From the NCBI GenBank assembly GCA_902778565.1, contig CACYYH010000001.1, positions 1 to 64,000 on the forward strand: a stretch of DNA of 64,000 bases, written 5' to 3'. The notes under the pieces were generated by a model. That model was not told the DNA's origin. It ran no database searches and saw only the letters and a program-made list of their open reading frames with translations. The stretch is from an uncultured Eubacteriales bacterium (GTDB lineage Bacteria > Bacillota > Clostridia > Peptostreptococcales > Anaerovoracaceae). Shown here one piece after another: positions 32,921-41,566 of the stretch (its first letter is position 1; the number at the start of each line of letters is the position of its first letter). The position numbers and the translations under genes are program-made.

Positions 32921-34754
32921 GACCAAAGAATTCAATGATGGAATCTGCATTTTTTGCAGTGATCCCCGGGCATTCCATAAGCTTTTCGCGCCCCGCTTCC
33001 TTTATGTCTTTGATGGTCTCAAAATGATTCAGAAGAGCGTTTCTCTTCTTGGGACCTATGCCCGGTATATCGTCAAGGACAGAACCTATGGTGTTCCGGT
33101 TATGAAGGCTCCTGTGATAGTCGATGGCGAACCTGTGGACCTCCTCCTGGATGGTGCCGCAGTATTTGAAAAGCAAAGGATAGTCCTTCAGCAGGATCTC
33201 CTGTCCTTCTCCGTTCACCAGCGCCCTGGTCCTGTGGCTGTCATCCTTGGCCATGCCCAGTACCGGTATCTCAAGTCTCAGAGCCCTAAGCACCTTTTCA
33301 GCAGAAGTCACCTGTCCCCTTCCTCCGTCCATGAGGATCAGGTCCGGAAGTTCATTGAAGCTCCTGTCGTTTTCAAGGGCTCTGCGGAATCTTCTCATCA
33401 GCATTTCCTGAAGGCTGCCGTAGTCATCCGGACCTTCGACGGTGCGGATCTTGAATCTTCTGTAGTCCTTTCTTACAGGTTTAAGATCTCTGAATACCAC
33501 CATGGCTCCCACGGTATCCACACCGTTGGTGTTGCTGATATCGTAGGACTCCACGCGGTAGCCTCTCTTTTCATAGCCAAGGATCCTGGAAAGCGCTGTT
33601 CTCAGTTCCTGCTCCCTTTCCTTCTGGGTCTCAACCTTTATATCCAGGCTCTTGGAGATCTCCACCACGTCTCTTGAGGCCAGCTTCAGAAGCTGATATT
33701 TATCGCCTCTTTCAGGAGTATGGATCCTGGTGCCCAGCATCTCTGAAATGATCTTTTCATCTCTGATGGGTTTGGGTATGAGGATCTCCGACGGAGGATT
33801 AGCAAGCTGTGAATAATACTGCTTGATGAACTCGCCGATAACCTTTTCATACTCATCGTAATCCTCGGAATCAGTCTTATCCAGCTCCCAGTTCTCGGCA
33901 TTGGCCATCAGGAAGGTCTCCCTTCCTGAAAGTTTCCCTCCCCTTACAGGGAACAGCACTACGACGGTGTTTTCACCATGTCCTGCGGTGAATACCATAT
34001 CCAGATCCTTGCCGTTTACCATGGTGACTCTCTGGATGTTTCTCAGAGCTTTTAGAGCTTCGATCTGATCTCTGAGTATCGCTGCCTTTTCAAACTCAAG
34101 GCTTTCCGAAGCCTCCTTCATCTGTTCCTTCAGCTCGTTTTCCAGGCTTTTGTCCTTGCCGTTGAGAAGATCCGTCAGACGTTCGATGTCCTTCATGTAT
34201 TCTCCCCGGTCCACAAGACCTGTGCATATCCCCCTGCACTCTCCGATATGGTAGTTCAGACAGGGCTTGAAGCCTTCGGGAAAGCTTGTGGCGGAGCATC
34301 TCTTGAGTTTGAAAAGTTTGTTTAGAAGCTCAAGCGCCCGGTTTACTGCAGCAACGTCGGAATAAGGTCCGAAATATCTGGCTCCGTCCTTTTTGACAAG
34401 TCTGGTCTTAAGGAGCCTGGGATAATCCTCGTTCATTGTGAGTTTGATGTACGGATAGGTCTTGTCGTCCCTGAGAAGCACGTTATACTTCGGCTCGTAC
34501 TTTTTGATCAGGTTGCACTCCAGTATCAGCGCTTCCATCTCGGTCTTGCAGGTGATGTACTCGAATTCCTCGATGTTCTTCACCATGGATCTGACTTTAG
34601 ATGAATGGGAGGCTGAATTGACAAAATAGCTGGAGACTCTGCGCTTCAGGTTGACTGCCTTACCAACGTAGATCACGTTGCCGAGTTTGTCTTTATGCAT
34701 ATAAACTCCCGGGGTCTCCGGGAGTTTTTTTAGGTTTTCTTTGATATCAAACAT
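32898..34754 (-). CDS. uvrC: Excinuclease ABC subunit C
   Basis: UvrC (618 residues) makes the dual incisions in nucleotide excision repair. The GIY-YIG domain opens the protein (GVYMHKDKLGNVIYVGKAVN), a UvrB-binding UVR motif lies near residues 200-235 (ASESLEFEKAAILRDQIEAL), the RNase H-like nuclease follows (VVFRDLKPVRKDYRRF; LILMDGGRGQ), and paired HhH motifs end it (IPGIGPKKRNALL; CPGITAKNADSI). It starts 9 bp after the stop of the PBP-like gene. Mfd, which feeds the same pathway, is encoded at 5271-8750. Confidence 0.98.
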   Translation of the reverse strand: MFDIKENLKKLPETPGVYMHKDKLGNVIYVGKAVNLKRRVSSYFVNSASHSSKVRSMVKNIEEFEYITCKTEMEALILECNLIKKYEPKYNVLLRDDKTYPYIKLTMNEDYPRLLKTRLVKKDGARYFGPYSDVAAVNRALELLNKLFKLKRCSATSFPEGFKPCLNYHIGECRGICTGLVDRGEYMKDIERLTDLLNGKDKSLENELKEQMKEASESLEFEKAAILRDQIEALKALRNIQRVTMVNGKDLDMVFTAGHGENTVVVLFPVRGGKLSGRETFLMANAENWELDKTDSEDYDEYEKVIGEFIKQYYSQLANPPSEILIPKPIRDEKIISEMLGTRIHTPERGDKYQLLKLASRDVVEISKSLDIKVETQKEREQELRTALSRILGYEKRGYRVESYDISNTNGVDTVGAMVVFRDLKPVRKDYRRFKIRTVEGPDDYGSLQEMLMRRFRRALENDRSFNELPDLILMDGGRGQVTSAEKVLRALRLEIPVLGMAKDDSHRTRALVNGEGQEILLKDYPLLFKYCGTIQEEVHRFAIDYHRSLHNRNTIGSVLDDIPGIGPKKRNALLNHFETIKDIKEAGREKLMECPGITAKNADSIIEFFGLEKHKQV

Positions 34755-34763
34755 GTTTCAGTA

Positions 34764-36158
34764 TCAGTAAGGCCAATCTCTTTCTCTGGCGCTCTGCTCC
34801 TGCTCTAACTGTTTAAGAGCGATCTCCTTGATCCTTGCCTGGCGTTTCGCTCTGGCTCTGGCTTTCTTGGTTCTCACTATAGATCCTAAAACGATCACAG
34901 CTATGAGGATCACGCCAAGAACGATCATGATGATAAGGGCAACGATGTTAGGGATGCCTATTCTGGAGAATATCCAGCCTTCTTTTACGCTTTCAGCAGC
35001 CACGATATCCACTGTGGTGACAGGAACGTCGGCAAGGTAGATCACAGCCTCGCCTATAACGTCACCCTTGGCAACGGGTGCGGTAAGATCCTCGAAATAC
35101 TCGGGCTCAACCAGGATCAGCGATGCAGACGCGCCTTCCAAAAGGTTGACATATCCGTCATCGCCTGCCATACCAGAGACCTTGGTCACAGCACCGTTCT
35201 TTACCTTTGCCTTCTGCTCGAACATGGTGTCCTTTTCAAGTGCCTTATATGGCTGGACCATATTTCCGGCATGCTTGAAAAGTTTACCCAGGTCATCAAA
35301 ATCGTAGCCGTCATAGTCGTTCAGCGTTACAGCTATAACGCTGATGCCGTTTATTCTTGTGGCAGCAAAAGCCACTGTTCTTTCAGTGGTCCTTTTGCTC
35401 TGCAGACCTGCATAGCAATCCGGGTCGACGTCCACATTGATGGTCTTGCCTTCATAGTTGGTGTAAGAGCCTCCCTTCATAAGGCGGTTGCTTGTGGTAA
35501 GCTTCTTGGCCTCATTCATGTTGGTGGCATCCATCTGATAAGACTTTTCACCCAGTATGCCACCCACGGTCTCATTATTAAGAGCTGCTTCAACTATAAG
35601 GCACATGTCCTTTGCAGAGGCTTTGTTTGCTCCTGTCCTGTGGCCGGTGGCATCGTAAAATTCAGCCTTTGTGCATCCGATTTCAAGAGCTCTTTCATTC
35701 ATGAGCTTTACAAAATCTTCTTCACTCTCTGCCGTCAGGATGGCAAGCTGTCTTGCAGCGGCATTGTTGGCTCTCATAAGAGCGAGATGCATGAGAGCAT
35801 CAACAGTCGTCTCTTCCCCTTCCTTCAGCCAGGAACTTATATCATCGGAATTGATCGCAGACGGTGATACAGTGACAGCGTCGTCCATATTGAGTTGTTC
35901 AGCCGCGATCAGACATGTCAAAAGTATCGTAAGGGAATCAACGTCATATTGCTTTTCACCGTTATAATCCCAGACGAAACTGTTTGACTCGTCTATGTAG
36001 ATCGCTGCGCCGCTGGCCCACATATCCACACCGTTTCTGGTATCAGCAAAGACGTAAGCCATAGGGCCTATGCAATACAAAAGCACTATGGCTACGATCA
36101 CTACTACTACAAAAACAGTCAGTATGGAGCGTTTGGCTTTACTATCTGTTTTTCTCAT
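34764..36158 (-). CDS. DacA-like (peptidase S11) protein, catalytically degenerate
   Basis: A 464-residue protein with an N-terminal membrane/signal segment (residues about 11-30), a D-Ala-D-Ala carboxypeptidase-like domain, a PBP5-type beta domain, a C-terminal membrane helix (about 400-425) and a basic cytoplasmic tail. All three S11 motifs are altered: the SxxK tetrad is SLTI (75-78, Lys to Ile), SxN is RAN (129-131), and KTG is QSK in AGLQSKRTTER. Translation was checked against the DNA. It is therefore probably a non-enzymatic, wall-binding or scaffold protein. It lies between serC and uvrC, co-directional with both. Confidence 0.8.
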   Translation of the reverse strand: MRKTDSKAKRSILTVFVVVVIVAIVLLYCIGPMAYVFADTRNGVDMWASGAAIYIDESNSFVWDYNGEKQYDVDSLTILLTCLIAAEQLNMDDAVTVSPSAINSDDISSWLKEGEETTVDALMHLALMRANNAAARQLAILTAESEEDFVKLMNERALEIGCTKAEFYDATGHRTGANKASAKDMCLIVEAALNNETVGGILGEKSYQMDATNMNEAKKLTTSNRLMKGGSYTNYEGKTINVDVDPDCYAGLQSKRTTERTVAFAATRINGISVIAVTLNDYDGYDFDDLGKLFKHAGNMVQPYKALEKDTMFEQKAKVKNGAVTKVSGMAGDDGYVNLLEGASASLILVEPEYFEDLTAPVAKGDVIGEAVIYLADVPVTTVDIVAAESVKEGWIFSRIGIPNIVALIIMIVLGVILIAVIVLGSIVRTKKARARAKRQARIKEIALKQLEQEQSARERDWPY

Positions 36159-36187
36159 TAATTACTCCGGTTGACACTGATGATGTA

Positions 36188-37285
36188 TTATTTGTTCTCT
36201 GCTTCGAACTTCTTCATGAATTCGATGAGGCAGTCAATGCCTTCCTCAGGCATTGCGTTGTAGATGGAAGCACGCATTCCGCCGATGGATCTGTGTCCTG
36301 CAAGGTTGATAAGGCCTTCTTCTCTTGCTTCTGCAACGAACTTCTTATCAAGATCGGGATCTCCGGTCACGAATACAACGTTCATGAGTGAACGGTCTTC
36401 AACTGCTACGGGAGCCTTGAAGAGTTCTGAGGAATCGATGTAGTCATAAAGCTTCTTAGCTTTCTTCTTGTTCATCTCTTCCATTACGCCGATGCCGCCG
36501 ATGGATTTCAGATACTTGAATACTTCGCCTGCTACGTAGATAGTCCAGCAAGGAGGAGTATTGTACATTGAATCGTTATCAGCGTGGATCTTGTAGTCAA
36601 GATATGTAGGAACTTCAGGAGCGCACTTGCCAAGCAGATCCTCACGGATAACTACGATAGCCATTCCGGCAGGTGCTACGTTCTTCTGAGCGCCGCCCCA
36701 AAGGATACCGAACTTGGAAACGTCGATCTTTTCTGACATCCAGCCGGAGCTCCAGTCTGCTACGAGAGGAACGTCTCCTGTGTCGGGGATGTAGTTGAAT
36801 CTGGTTCCGTAAATAGTATTGTTAAGGCAGATGTAAGCATAATCAGCGTCTTCTCTGAAGTCTTCCTTCTTAACCTTAGGTACCCATGTGAACTTATCTT
36901 CTTCGGAGGAAGCGATAGCCTTGGCATCGCCGAATTTCTGAGCTTCCTTCCATGCCTTCTTAGCCCAGGTACCTGTGATGATGTAGTCAGCCTTCTTGGA
37001 GTTTACCATAAGGTTCAGAGGAACCATAGCGAACTGAACGTGGCCGCCACCCTGTACGAAAAGCACCTTGTAGTTATCAGGGATCTCCATAAGTTCTCTC
37101 AGGTTTGCTTCAGCATCTTCAGCGATCTTCTTGAATTCCTTGGAGCGGTGGCTCATTTCCATAACGGACTGTCCACTGCCCTCATAGTTCAGGAGATCAG
37201 CCTGGACCTTCTCAAGAACCTCTAAAGGTAATACTGAGGGACCTGCGGAGAAATTATACACTCTGTCGTACTTTTGCTTATACAT
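36188..37285 (-). CDS. serC: Phosphoserine aminotransferase
   Basis: SerC (365 residues) converts 3-phosphohydroxypyruvate plus glutamate to phosphoserine. It begins with the family signature YNFSAGPSVLPLEVLEKVQ, has the PLP-lysine segment LWGGAQKNVAPAG and the C-terminal GHRSIGGMRASIYNAM motif that binds phosphate. It is divergent from serA across a 160-bp intergenic region with two dyads. Start ATG follows a weak AAGGAAGG. Together with serA and cysE elsewhere in the window it supplies serine and cysteine. Confidence 0.97.
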   Translation of the reverse strand: MYKQKYDRVYNFSAGPSVLPLEVLEKVQADLLNYEGSGQSVMEMSHRSKEFKKIAEDAEANLRELMEIPDNYKVLFVQGGGHVQFAMVPLNLMVNSKKADYIITGTWAKKAWKEAQKFGDAKAIASSEEDKFTWVPKVKKEDFREDADYAYICLNNTIYGTRFNYIPDTGDVPLVADWSSGWMSEKIDVSKFGILWGGAQKNVAPAGMAIVVIREDLLGKCAPEVPTYLDYKIHADNDSMYNTPPCWTIYVAGEVFKYLKSIGGIGVMEEMNKKKAKKLYDYIDSSELFKAPVAVEDRSLMNVVFVTGDPDLDKKFVAEAREEGLINLAGHRSIGGMRASIYNAMPEEGIDCLIEFMKKFEAENK

Positions 37286-37328
37286 TTTTATACCTTCCTT
37301 TTTTAATTATAATTATTTTAGGCATACT

Positions 37329-37350
37329 AAAATTTCAGACATGAAATTTT
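37329..37350. promoter_or_regulatory. Perfect dyad in the serC/serA intergenic region
   Basis: AAAATTTCA and TGAAATTTT are exact inverted 9-mers with a 4-bp spacer, between divergent serC and serA. No T-run terminator context; it could be an operator for coordinate control. Confidence 0.5.
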
Positions 37351-37365
37351 GTCTAAATGTATTTT

Positions 37366-37399
37366 AACACTTTTAAGATATTAAGTAAAGTGTTATACT
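37366..37399 (+). promoter_or_regulatory. Second dyad and candidate serA -10
   Basis: AACACTTT (37366-37373) and AAAGTGTT (37387-37394) are inverted 8-mers; the right arm abuts TATACT (37394-37399), a plausible serA -10 located 47 bp before the ATG. A protein bound here would occlude RNA polymerase. Confidence 0.5.
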
Positions 37400-37445
37400 T
37401 AAGGCGTAATTTGAATTTTCTGTGAATGATCGGAGGAAAAGAATC

Positions 37446-38615
37446 ATGTACAAAATTGCAAAACTTAACAAAATATCACCTGTTGGTCTGGCCCGTCTCA
37501 CAGACGACTATGAGATCACCGAGAACGTAAATGAGGCAGACGGTATCCTTGTTAGATCCGCTGACATGCTCACCATGGAGTTCTCTCCTGTTCTCAAGGC
37601 TGTTGCCCGCGCCGGCGCAGGTGTGAACAATATCCCTCTTGACAGATGCGCTGAACAGGGAATCGTTGTTTTCAACACTCCCGGTGCAAACGCAAACGCC
37701 GTTAAAGAGCTGGTCATCTGCGGAATGCTTATGGCCATGAGAAACGTTCCTGCAGGTCTCGAATGGGCTAAGGGACTCGCTCCCAACGAAGAGATGGATG
37801 TGGCTAAGCAGGTCGAAAAAGGCAAATCAAAATATGCAGGACATGAGATCTTCGGTAAGACCCTCGGCGTAGTAGGTCTCGGAGCTATCGGCCGCAAGAT
37901 CGCTGAAGCATGTTCCGCTCTCGGAATGGATATCGTAGGCTATGACCCCTTCGTTACAGAATGCGAAGGCGTAAAGGTCTACACAGATCTTAAGGAAATG
38001 CTTGCTGAAGCTGACATCGTTACTCTTCACCTTCCTGCAAACGATGCAACCAAGAAGATGATCAACGCTGACGTTATTTCCGCAATGAAGGACGGCGTTC
38101 TTCTTCTCAACTTCTCAAGAGACAAACTGGTCAACGAAGACGACCTTCTGGCTGCTCTTGAATCCGGCAAGGTTTCCCAGTACGTATGTGACTTCCCCAA
38201 CGACCACATGGTGGGCAAGCCGAACGTTATCCTTACACCGCACCTTGGCGCATCCTCCGCAGAAGCTGAAGACAACTGCGCTGAAATGGCCGTTAAGGAG
38301 ATCAGAGATTACTTCGAAGACGGAAACATCATCAACTCCGTCAATTTCCCTAAGCTGGACATGGGACAGTGCACTTCCCCTCGTGTTGCAATGATGGTAA
38401 AAGGCATGGAGAACCCTGTTGCAGAAGTAATGGACATGTTCTCAGAAATCAAGGTTCCCGTAGTTAAGGCTATGGCATCCATGAGAAAGGATGGCATCAG
38501 CTACGTTCTCGCAGAACTTGACAAGGATTCCTTCACAAGCGCAGAAGAAGTTTACAACGGACTGAACGTTGAAAACAGCGACAAGATCATGAGCGCACGC
38601 TTCATAGGCTGCTAG
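37446..38615 (+). CDS. serA: D-3-phosphoglycerate dehydrogenase
   Basis: SerA (389 residues) commits 3-phosphoglycerate to serine synthesis. It has the 2-hydroxyacid dehydrogenase fold with the NAD loop GVVGLGAIGRKIAEA, catalytic Arg in LLNFSRDKLVNEDDL and His in LTPHLGASSAEAE. A short C-terminal ACT-like regulatory domain follows (about 310-389), so serine feedback is plausible. An in-frame ATG exists at 37422, but ATG at 37446 directly follows CGGAGGAAAAG. It is divergent from serC and followed by a GC-rich hairpin. Confidence 0.95.
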   Translation: MYKIAKLNKISPVGLARLTDDYEITENVNEADGILVRSADMLTMEFSPVLKAVARAGAGVNNIPLDRCAEQGIVVFNTPGANANAVKELVICGMLMAMRNVPAGLEWAKGLAPNEEMDVAKQVEKGKSKYAGHEIFGKTLGVVGLGAIGRKIAEACSALGMDIVGYDPFVTECEGVKVYTDLKEMLAEADIVTLHLPANDATKKMINADVISAMKDGVLLLNFSRDKLVNEDDLLAALESGKVSQYVCDFPNDHMVGKPNVILTPHLGASSAEAEDNCAEMAVKEIRDYFEDGNIINSVNFPKLDMGQCTSPRVAMMVKGMENPVAEVMDMFSEIKVPVVKAMASMRKDGISYVLAELDKDSFTSAEEVYNGLNVENSDKIMSARFIGC

Positions 38616-38633
38616 TTCAAATCATGAAATTTG

Positions 38634-38656
38634 GCCGGCAGGCATACCCTGCCGGC
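38634..38656 (+). terminator. Hairpin after serA
   Basis: GCCGGCAGG and CCTGCCGGC, 5-nt loop, followed by TTATCTTTA. Strong stem but a weak T-tract, so readthrough into yicC is possible. Confidence 0.7.
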
Positions 38657-38682
38657 TTATCTTTAATCAGAGGTTTTAAAGA

Positions 38683-39567
38683 ATGATCAAAAGTATGACA
38701 GGCTTCGGAAGAAGCGAATATTCAGACGGCAAAAGAAACATTATCTGTGAGATCAGGTCCGTCAATCACAGATACTCCGACATAACTGTAAAGATGCCCA
38801 GAAGGTACTCTTTTGCAGAGGACAAGATCAAGCAGACGGTCAAAGAGAAACTGGTCAGAGGCAAGGTGGACGTATCCATCAACGTGGAGAACCTCACCGA
38901 AAACGACGTAGTCATCAAGCTGAACCAGCTTGCTGCCGGACAGTACTATGAAAACCTTAAGGAACTCAAGGAACAGTTCGGTTTATCAGGTGAGATCGAC
39001 TTAAGTCTCATGGCAGGCATGCCTGACGTACTTAAGGCAGTCCCCGACGTGGAGGATGAAGACGAGCTGACCAAGGCCATACTCGTACCTGTGGCTGAAG
39101 CTTCCGCAAACCTGGAAAAGATGCGTGCCATAGAAGGCGCACGTCTGGCAGATGATCTCATCAAAAAAGGCGAGACCATCAAAGGTATACTGGACCAGAT
39201 CGAGGAACGTTCCCCTCTCGTAGTCAAGGACTACATGGAAAAACTCAGAGCCAGGATCGCGGAGCTCCTGGACGGCGCGGCAGAGATCCCTGAAGACAGG
39301 ATCCTGACAGAAGCTGCCATCTTCGCTGACAAATGTGCCATTGACGAAGAGATAACCCGGTTGAATTCACATCTTCTCCAGCTCAAGTCAATACTTACAG
39401 GATCTGAATCGACAGTAGGCAAAAAACTGGACTTCCTCGTCCAGGAAATGAATCGTGAGGCAAACACCATAGGCTCCAAAGCAAATGACATAACCATCAC
39501 CAATCACATGCTTAACATCAAGTCCGAGATCGAAAAGATCCGCGAACAGGTACAGAACATCGAATAA
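38683..39567 (+). CDS. yicC: YicC family endoribonuclease-like protein
   Basis: A 294-residue protein with both YicC domains: N-terminal MIKSMTGFGRSEYSDG and the C-terminal DUF1732 segment ending in GKKLDFLVQEMNREANTIGSKAND. E. coli YicC is an endoribonuclease that helps degrade a small RNA, and B. subtilis YloC is the Gram-positive relative. In many Firmicutes yicC/yloC precedes gmk and rpoZ; here it is instead followed by a terminator and a convergent transporter gene. Confidence 0.93.
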   Translation: MIKSMTGFGRSEYSDGKRNIICEIRSVNHRYSDITVKMPRRYSFAEDKIKQTVKEKLVRGKVDVSINVENLTENDVVIKLNQLAAGQYYENLKELKEQFGLSGEIDLSLMAGMPDVLKAVPDVEDEDELTKAILVPVAEASANLEKMRAIEGARLADDLIKKGETIKGILDQIEERSPLVVKDYMEKLRARIAELLDGAAEIPEDRILTEAAIFADKCAIDEEITRLNSHLLQLKSILTGSESTVGKKLDFLVQEMNREANTIGSKANDITITNHMLNIKSEIEKIREQVQNIE

Positions 39568-39578
39568 ACCAGAAACTT

Positions 39579-39610
39579 AAAAGGGCTGCCTTTCCGGCAG
39601 CCCTTTTTTT
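39579..39610. terminator. Bidirectional terminator between yicC and the Na/Pi gene
   Basis: AAAAGGGCTGCC (39579-39590) and GGCAGCCCTTTT (39596-39607), 5-nt loop, T-run following. The convergent genes share it. Confidence 0.95.
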
Positions 39611-41366
39611 ACAGGTTGTATTTTTTCTTATATTCTTCGAAGTACTTCTGGAAGACTTCATTCTGCCTGTAATCCATGCTCATGTGATATTCGTGAGGCA
39701 GGAATTCCTCATCTCCGGAATCCAGCACGTCCAGAGAGATGTTGCTGCAGTGGTCGGAGATCCTTTCATAATCTGTGATCAGATCGTTGAAAACAAATCC
39801 GTTTTCAAGGGAGCAGACCTGTCTGCTGACCCTTTCTATATGTCTGATCTTGATCTCGTCACAGAGATCGTCGATCACTTCTTCCAGAGGATCAACCATA
39901 AGAGCCGTTTCAACGTCATTGTCGACAAAAGCTTTTATAGTAAGACCCGCGATATCATTTACAGCTTTTTCAAGGGCTCTCAGATCGGAATCTGCCTGCC
40001 CTGAAAAGGCTATTTTCTTTTCTTTTATCTCTTCTACTGCCTCTCCTATGTTCCTAGCGTGGTCGGATATTCTTTCGAAGTCTGAAAGGACTCTGAGGTA
40101 TTTGCTGACCTCAGTGGACTGACTGTCATCCAGATCCCTCGAGGTTATGCTGAAAAGATATGCCCCGAGTTTGTCTTCATATCTGTCTATCATACCTTCC
40201 AGATCGAAGACTTTATTCACGTCCTTGCCACCGCTCTGTCTGGCGCTGATGGCACATACCACGCTTTCCAGGGATTTATTTGCCATGGAATCGATCACAG
40301 TCTTGCTCTGTGCAAGGGCCAGCGCAGGATGCTGAAGGAATCTGGTCTCAAGTCTGTCCATATCCTCCTTCTCTGCCTGGGCTTCAGGTCCTTCGGGGAA
40401 TATGCCGCATACGATCTTCTCAAGCAGCCCTATGGCAGGAGAAAGCATGATCACTATGGCCAGTCTGTACATGGTATTGACAAAAGCTATGGACACCATG
40501 TTCATCGTCTGCGTCATAAAAGGAAAATCTATTATCGCATTCAGTATGTAAAATATGCTTCCGCAGATGATAGCTCCGAGAACGTCTATTATCAGATAGA
40601 CGAAAGCCGTTCTCTTACCGTTGGTCCCTGCCCCAAGTGCGCTGAGCATTACCGGAACAGACGCGCCGATACCGATACCCATGATGATGGGAAAAGCCAT
40701 GTCGAACTCCACAGCTCCCGTCATGGCCAAAGCCTGCAGGATACCTATGGCAGCGCTGGCGCTCTGAATGACAGCGGTCAGGATCAGACCTGCAAGAACG
40801 CCCAGTATGGGGTTGCTGAAGCTGGTGAGAAGGCGGATGAAACCTTCATCTTCCCTGAGCGGCGCTATGGATGAGGACATCATGCTCATGCCGTACATGA
40901 GGACTGCGAAGCCCATCATGATGCCGCCGATATTTTTGCGTGAATTCTTTTTGCTGAACATCCAAAGAGCTATACCGATCAGTGCTACTATACCGGTCAG
41001 TATCTCCGTGCTGAAGTATGACGCCACTTCAGCGCCGGATCCGCCAAGACTGTTCAGACAGAGGATCCAGCCTGTTATACTGGTACCCAGGATAGCTCCC
41101 AGAATGATCCCTATAGCCTGGCGCACCTTCATCATGCCGGAATTTACGAAACCTACGGTCATGACTGAAGTCGCCGATGAGGACTGTATAACTGCAGTTA
41201 CTCCGGTACCCAGGAGAATACCCTTCACGGGGTTTCCTGCAAGTTTGAACAGCAGCATCTCCATTTTCGATCCGGCCAGTTTTTTCAGCGAATCTCCCAT
41301 TACGGACATTCCGAAAAGGAAAAGTGCAACGCCTCCCAGAAGTGAAACTATATTGCTGACTTCCAT
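39609..41366 (-). CDS. Na+/phosphate cotransporter family protein with PhoU domain
   Basis: A 585-residue NptA/YjbB-type transporter. The membrane part contains the inverted repeat with the two signature motifs GVTAVIQSSSATSVMTVG and LTAVIQSASAAIGILQ. The C-terminal 220 residues form a PhoU-like helical bundle (DFERISDHARNIGEAVEEI; DYERISDHCSNISLDVLD). The family moves phosphate, often outward, with Na+. The gene is preceded by a yybP-ykoY Mn2+ riboswitch with a transcription terminator, which suggests a role in manganese or phosphate-metal homeostasis rather than simple phosphate scavenging. Confidence 0.9.
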   Translation of the reverse strand: MEVSNIVSLLGGVALFLFGMSVMGDSLKKLAGSKMEMLLFKLAGNPVKGILLGTGVTAVIQSSSATSVMTVGFVNSGMMKVRQAIGIILGAILGTSITGWILCLNSLGGSGAEVASYFSTEILTGIVALIGIALWMFSKKNSRKNIGGIMMGFAVLMYGMSMMSSSIAPLREDEGFIRLLTSFSNPILGVLAGLILTAVIQSASAAIGILQALAMTGAVEFDMAFPIIMGIGIGASVPVMLSALGAGTNGKRTAFVYLIIDVLGAIICGSIFYILNAIIDFPFMTQTMNMVSIAFVNTMYRLAIVIMLSPAIGLLEKIVCGIFPEGPEAQAEKEDMDRLETRFLQHPALALAQSKTVIDSMANKSLESVVCAISARQSGGKDVNKVFDLEGMIDRYEDKLGAYLFSITSRDLDDSQSTEVSKYLRVLSDFERISDHARNIGEAVEEIKEKKIAFSGQADSDLRALEKAVNDIAGLTIKAFVDNDVETALMVDPLEEVIDDLCDEIKIRHIERVSRQVCSLENGFVFNDLITDYERISDHCSNISLDVLDSGDEEFLPHEYHMSMDYRQNEVFQKYFEEYKKKYNL

Positions 41367-41400
41367 TAAGATTTTTTACCTTTCTGACTTACTTATTTGC

Positions 41401-41432
41401 AAAAAAAGACTTCTACCCCATGGTAAAAGTCT
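41401..41432 (-). terminator. Riboswitch-controlled terminator
   Basis: On the minus strand AGACTTTTACC pairs with GGTAGAAGTCT (11 bp, one G-U), ATGG loop, then seven T residues. Its 5' arm is the 3' strand of the aptamer's closing helix, so ligand binding and termination are mutually exclusive. Confidence 0.88.
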
Positions 41433-41517
41433 CGCTATTTCAAACATATTCCGGGGCTTACCCGTACTGACGAAATATGTAACGTGCAGCGCACGCAAGC
41501 TACTCCCTGTTTACACA
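41418..41517 (-). ncRNA. yybP-ykoY (Mn2+-sensing) riboswitch
   Basis: Minus-strand RNA has the conserved yybP-ykoY elements in order: GGGAGTAGC (41507-41499), a hairpin with GCGTGC/GCACGT arms, a long hairpin closed by ACATATT/AATATGT holding the TCGTCAGTA internal-loop motif, and GCGAGACTTTTACC at the 3' end. The GTAAA/TTTAC closing helix overlaps the downstream terminator stem. This gives an ON switch: Mn2+ stabilises the closing helix and prevents termination. Known targets are usually Mn2+ exporters (MntP, TerC/YkoY, P-type ATPases). Confidence 0.88.
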
Positions 41518-41521
41518 GGTT

Positions 41522-41551
41522 AGTATCTCATAAATATATATGTGATGTCAA
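41522..41551 (-). promoter_or_regulatory. Promoter of the riboswitch-Na/Pi transcript
   Basis: Minus strand perfect TTGACA (41551-41546), 18-bp spacer, GATACT (41527-41522). Initiation would fall near 41515, right at the aptamer's 5' end. Confidence 0.75.
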
Positions 41552-41566
41552 GAAAATATATGCTTA

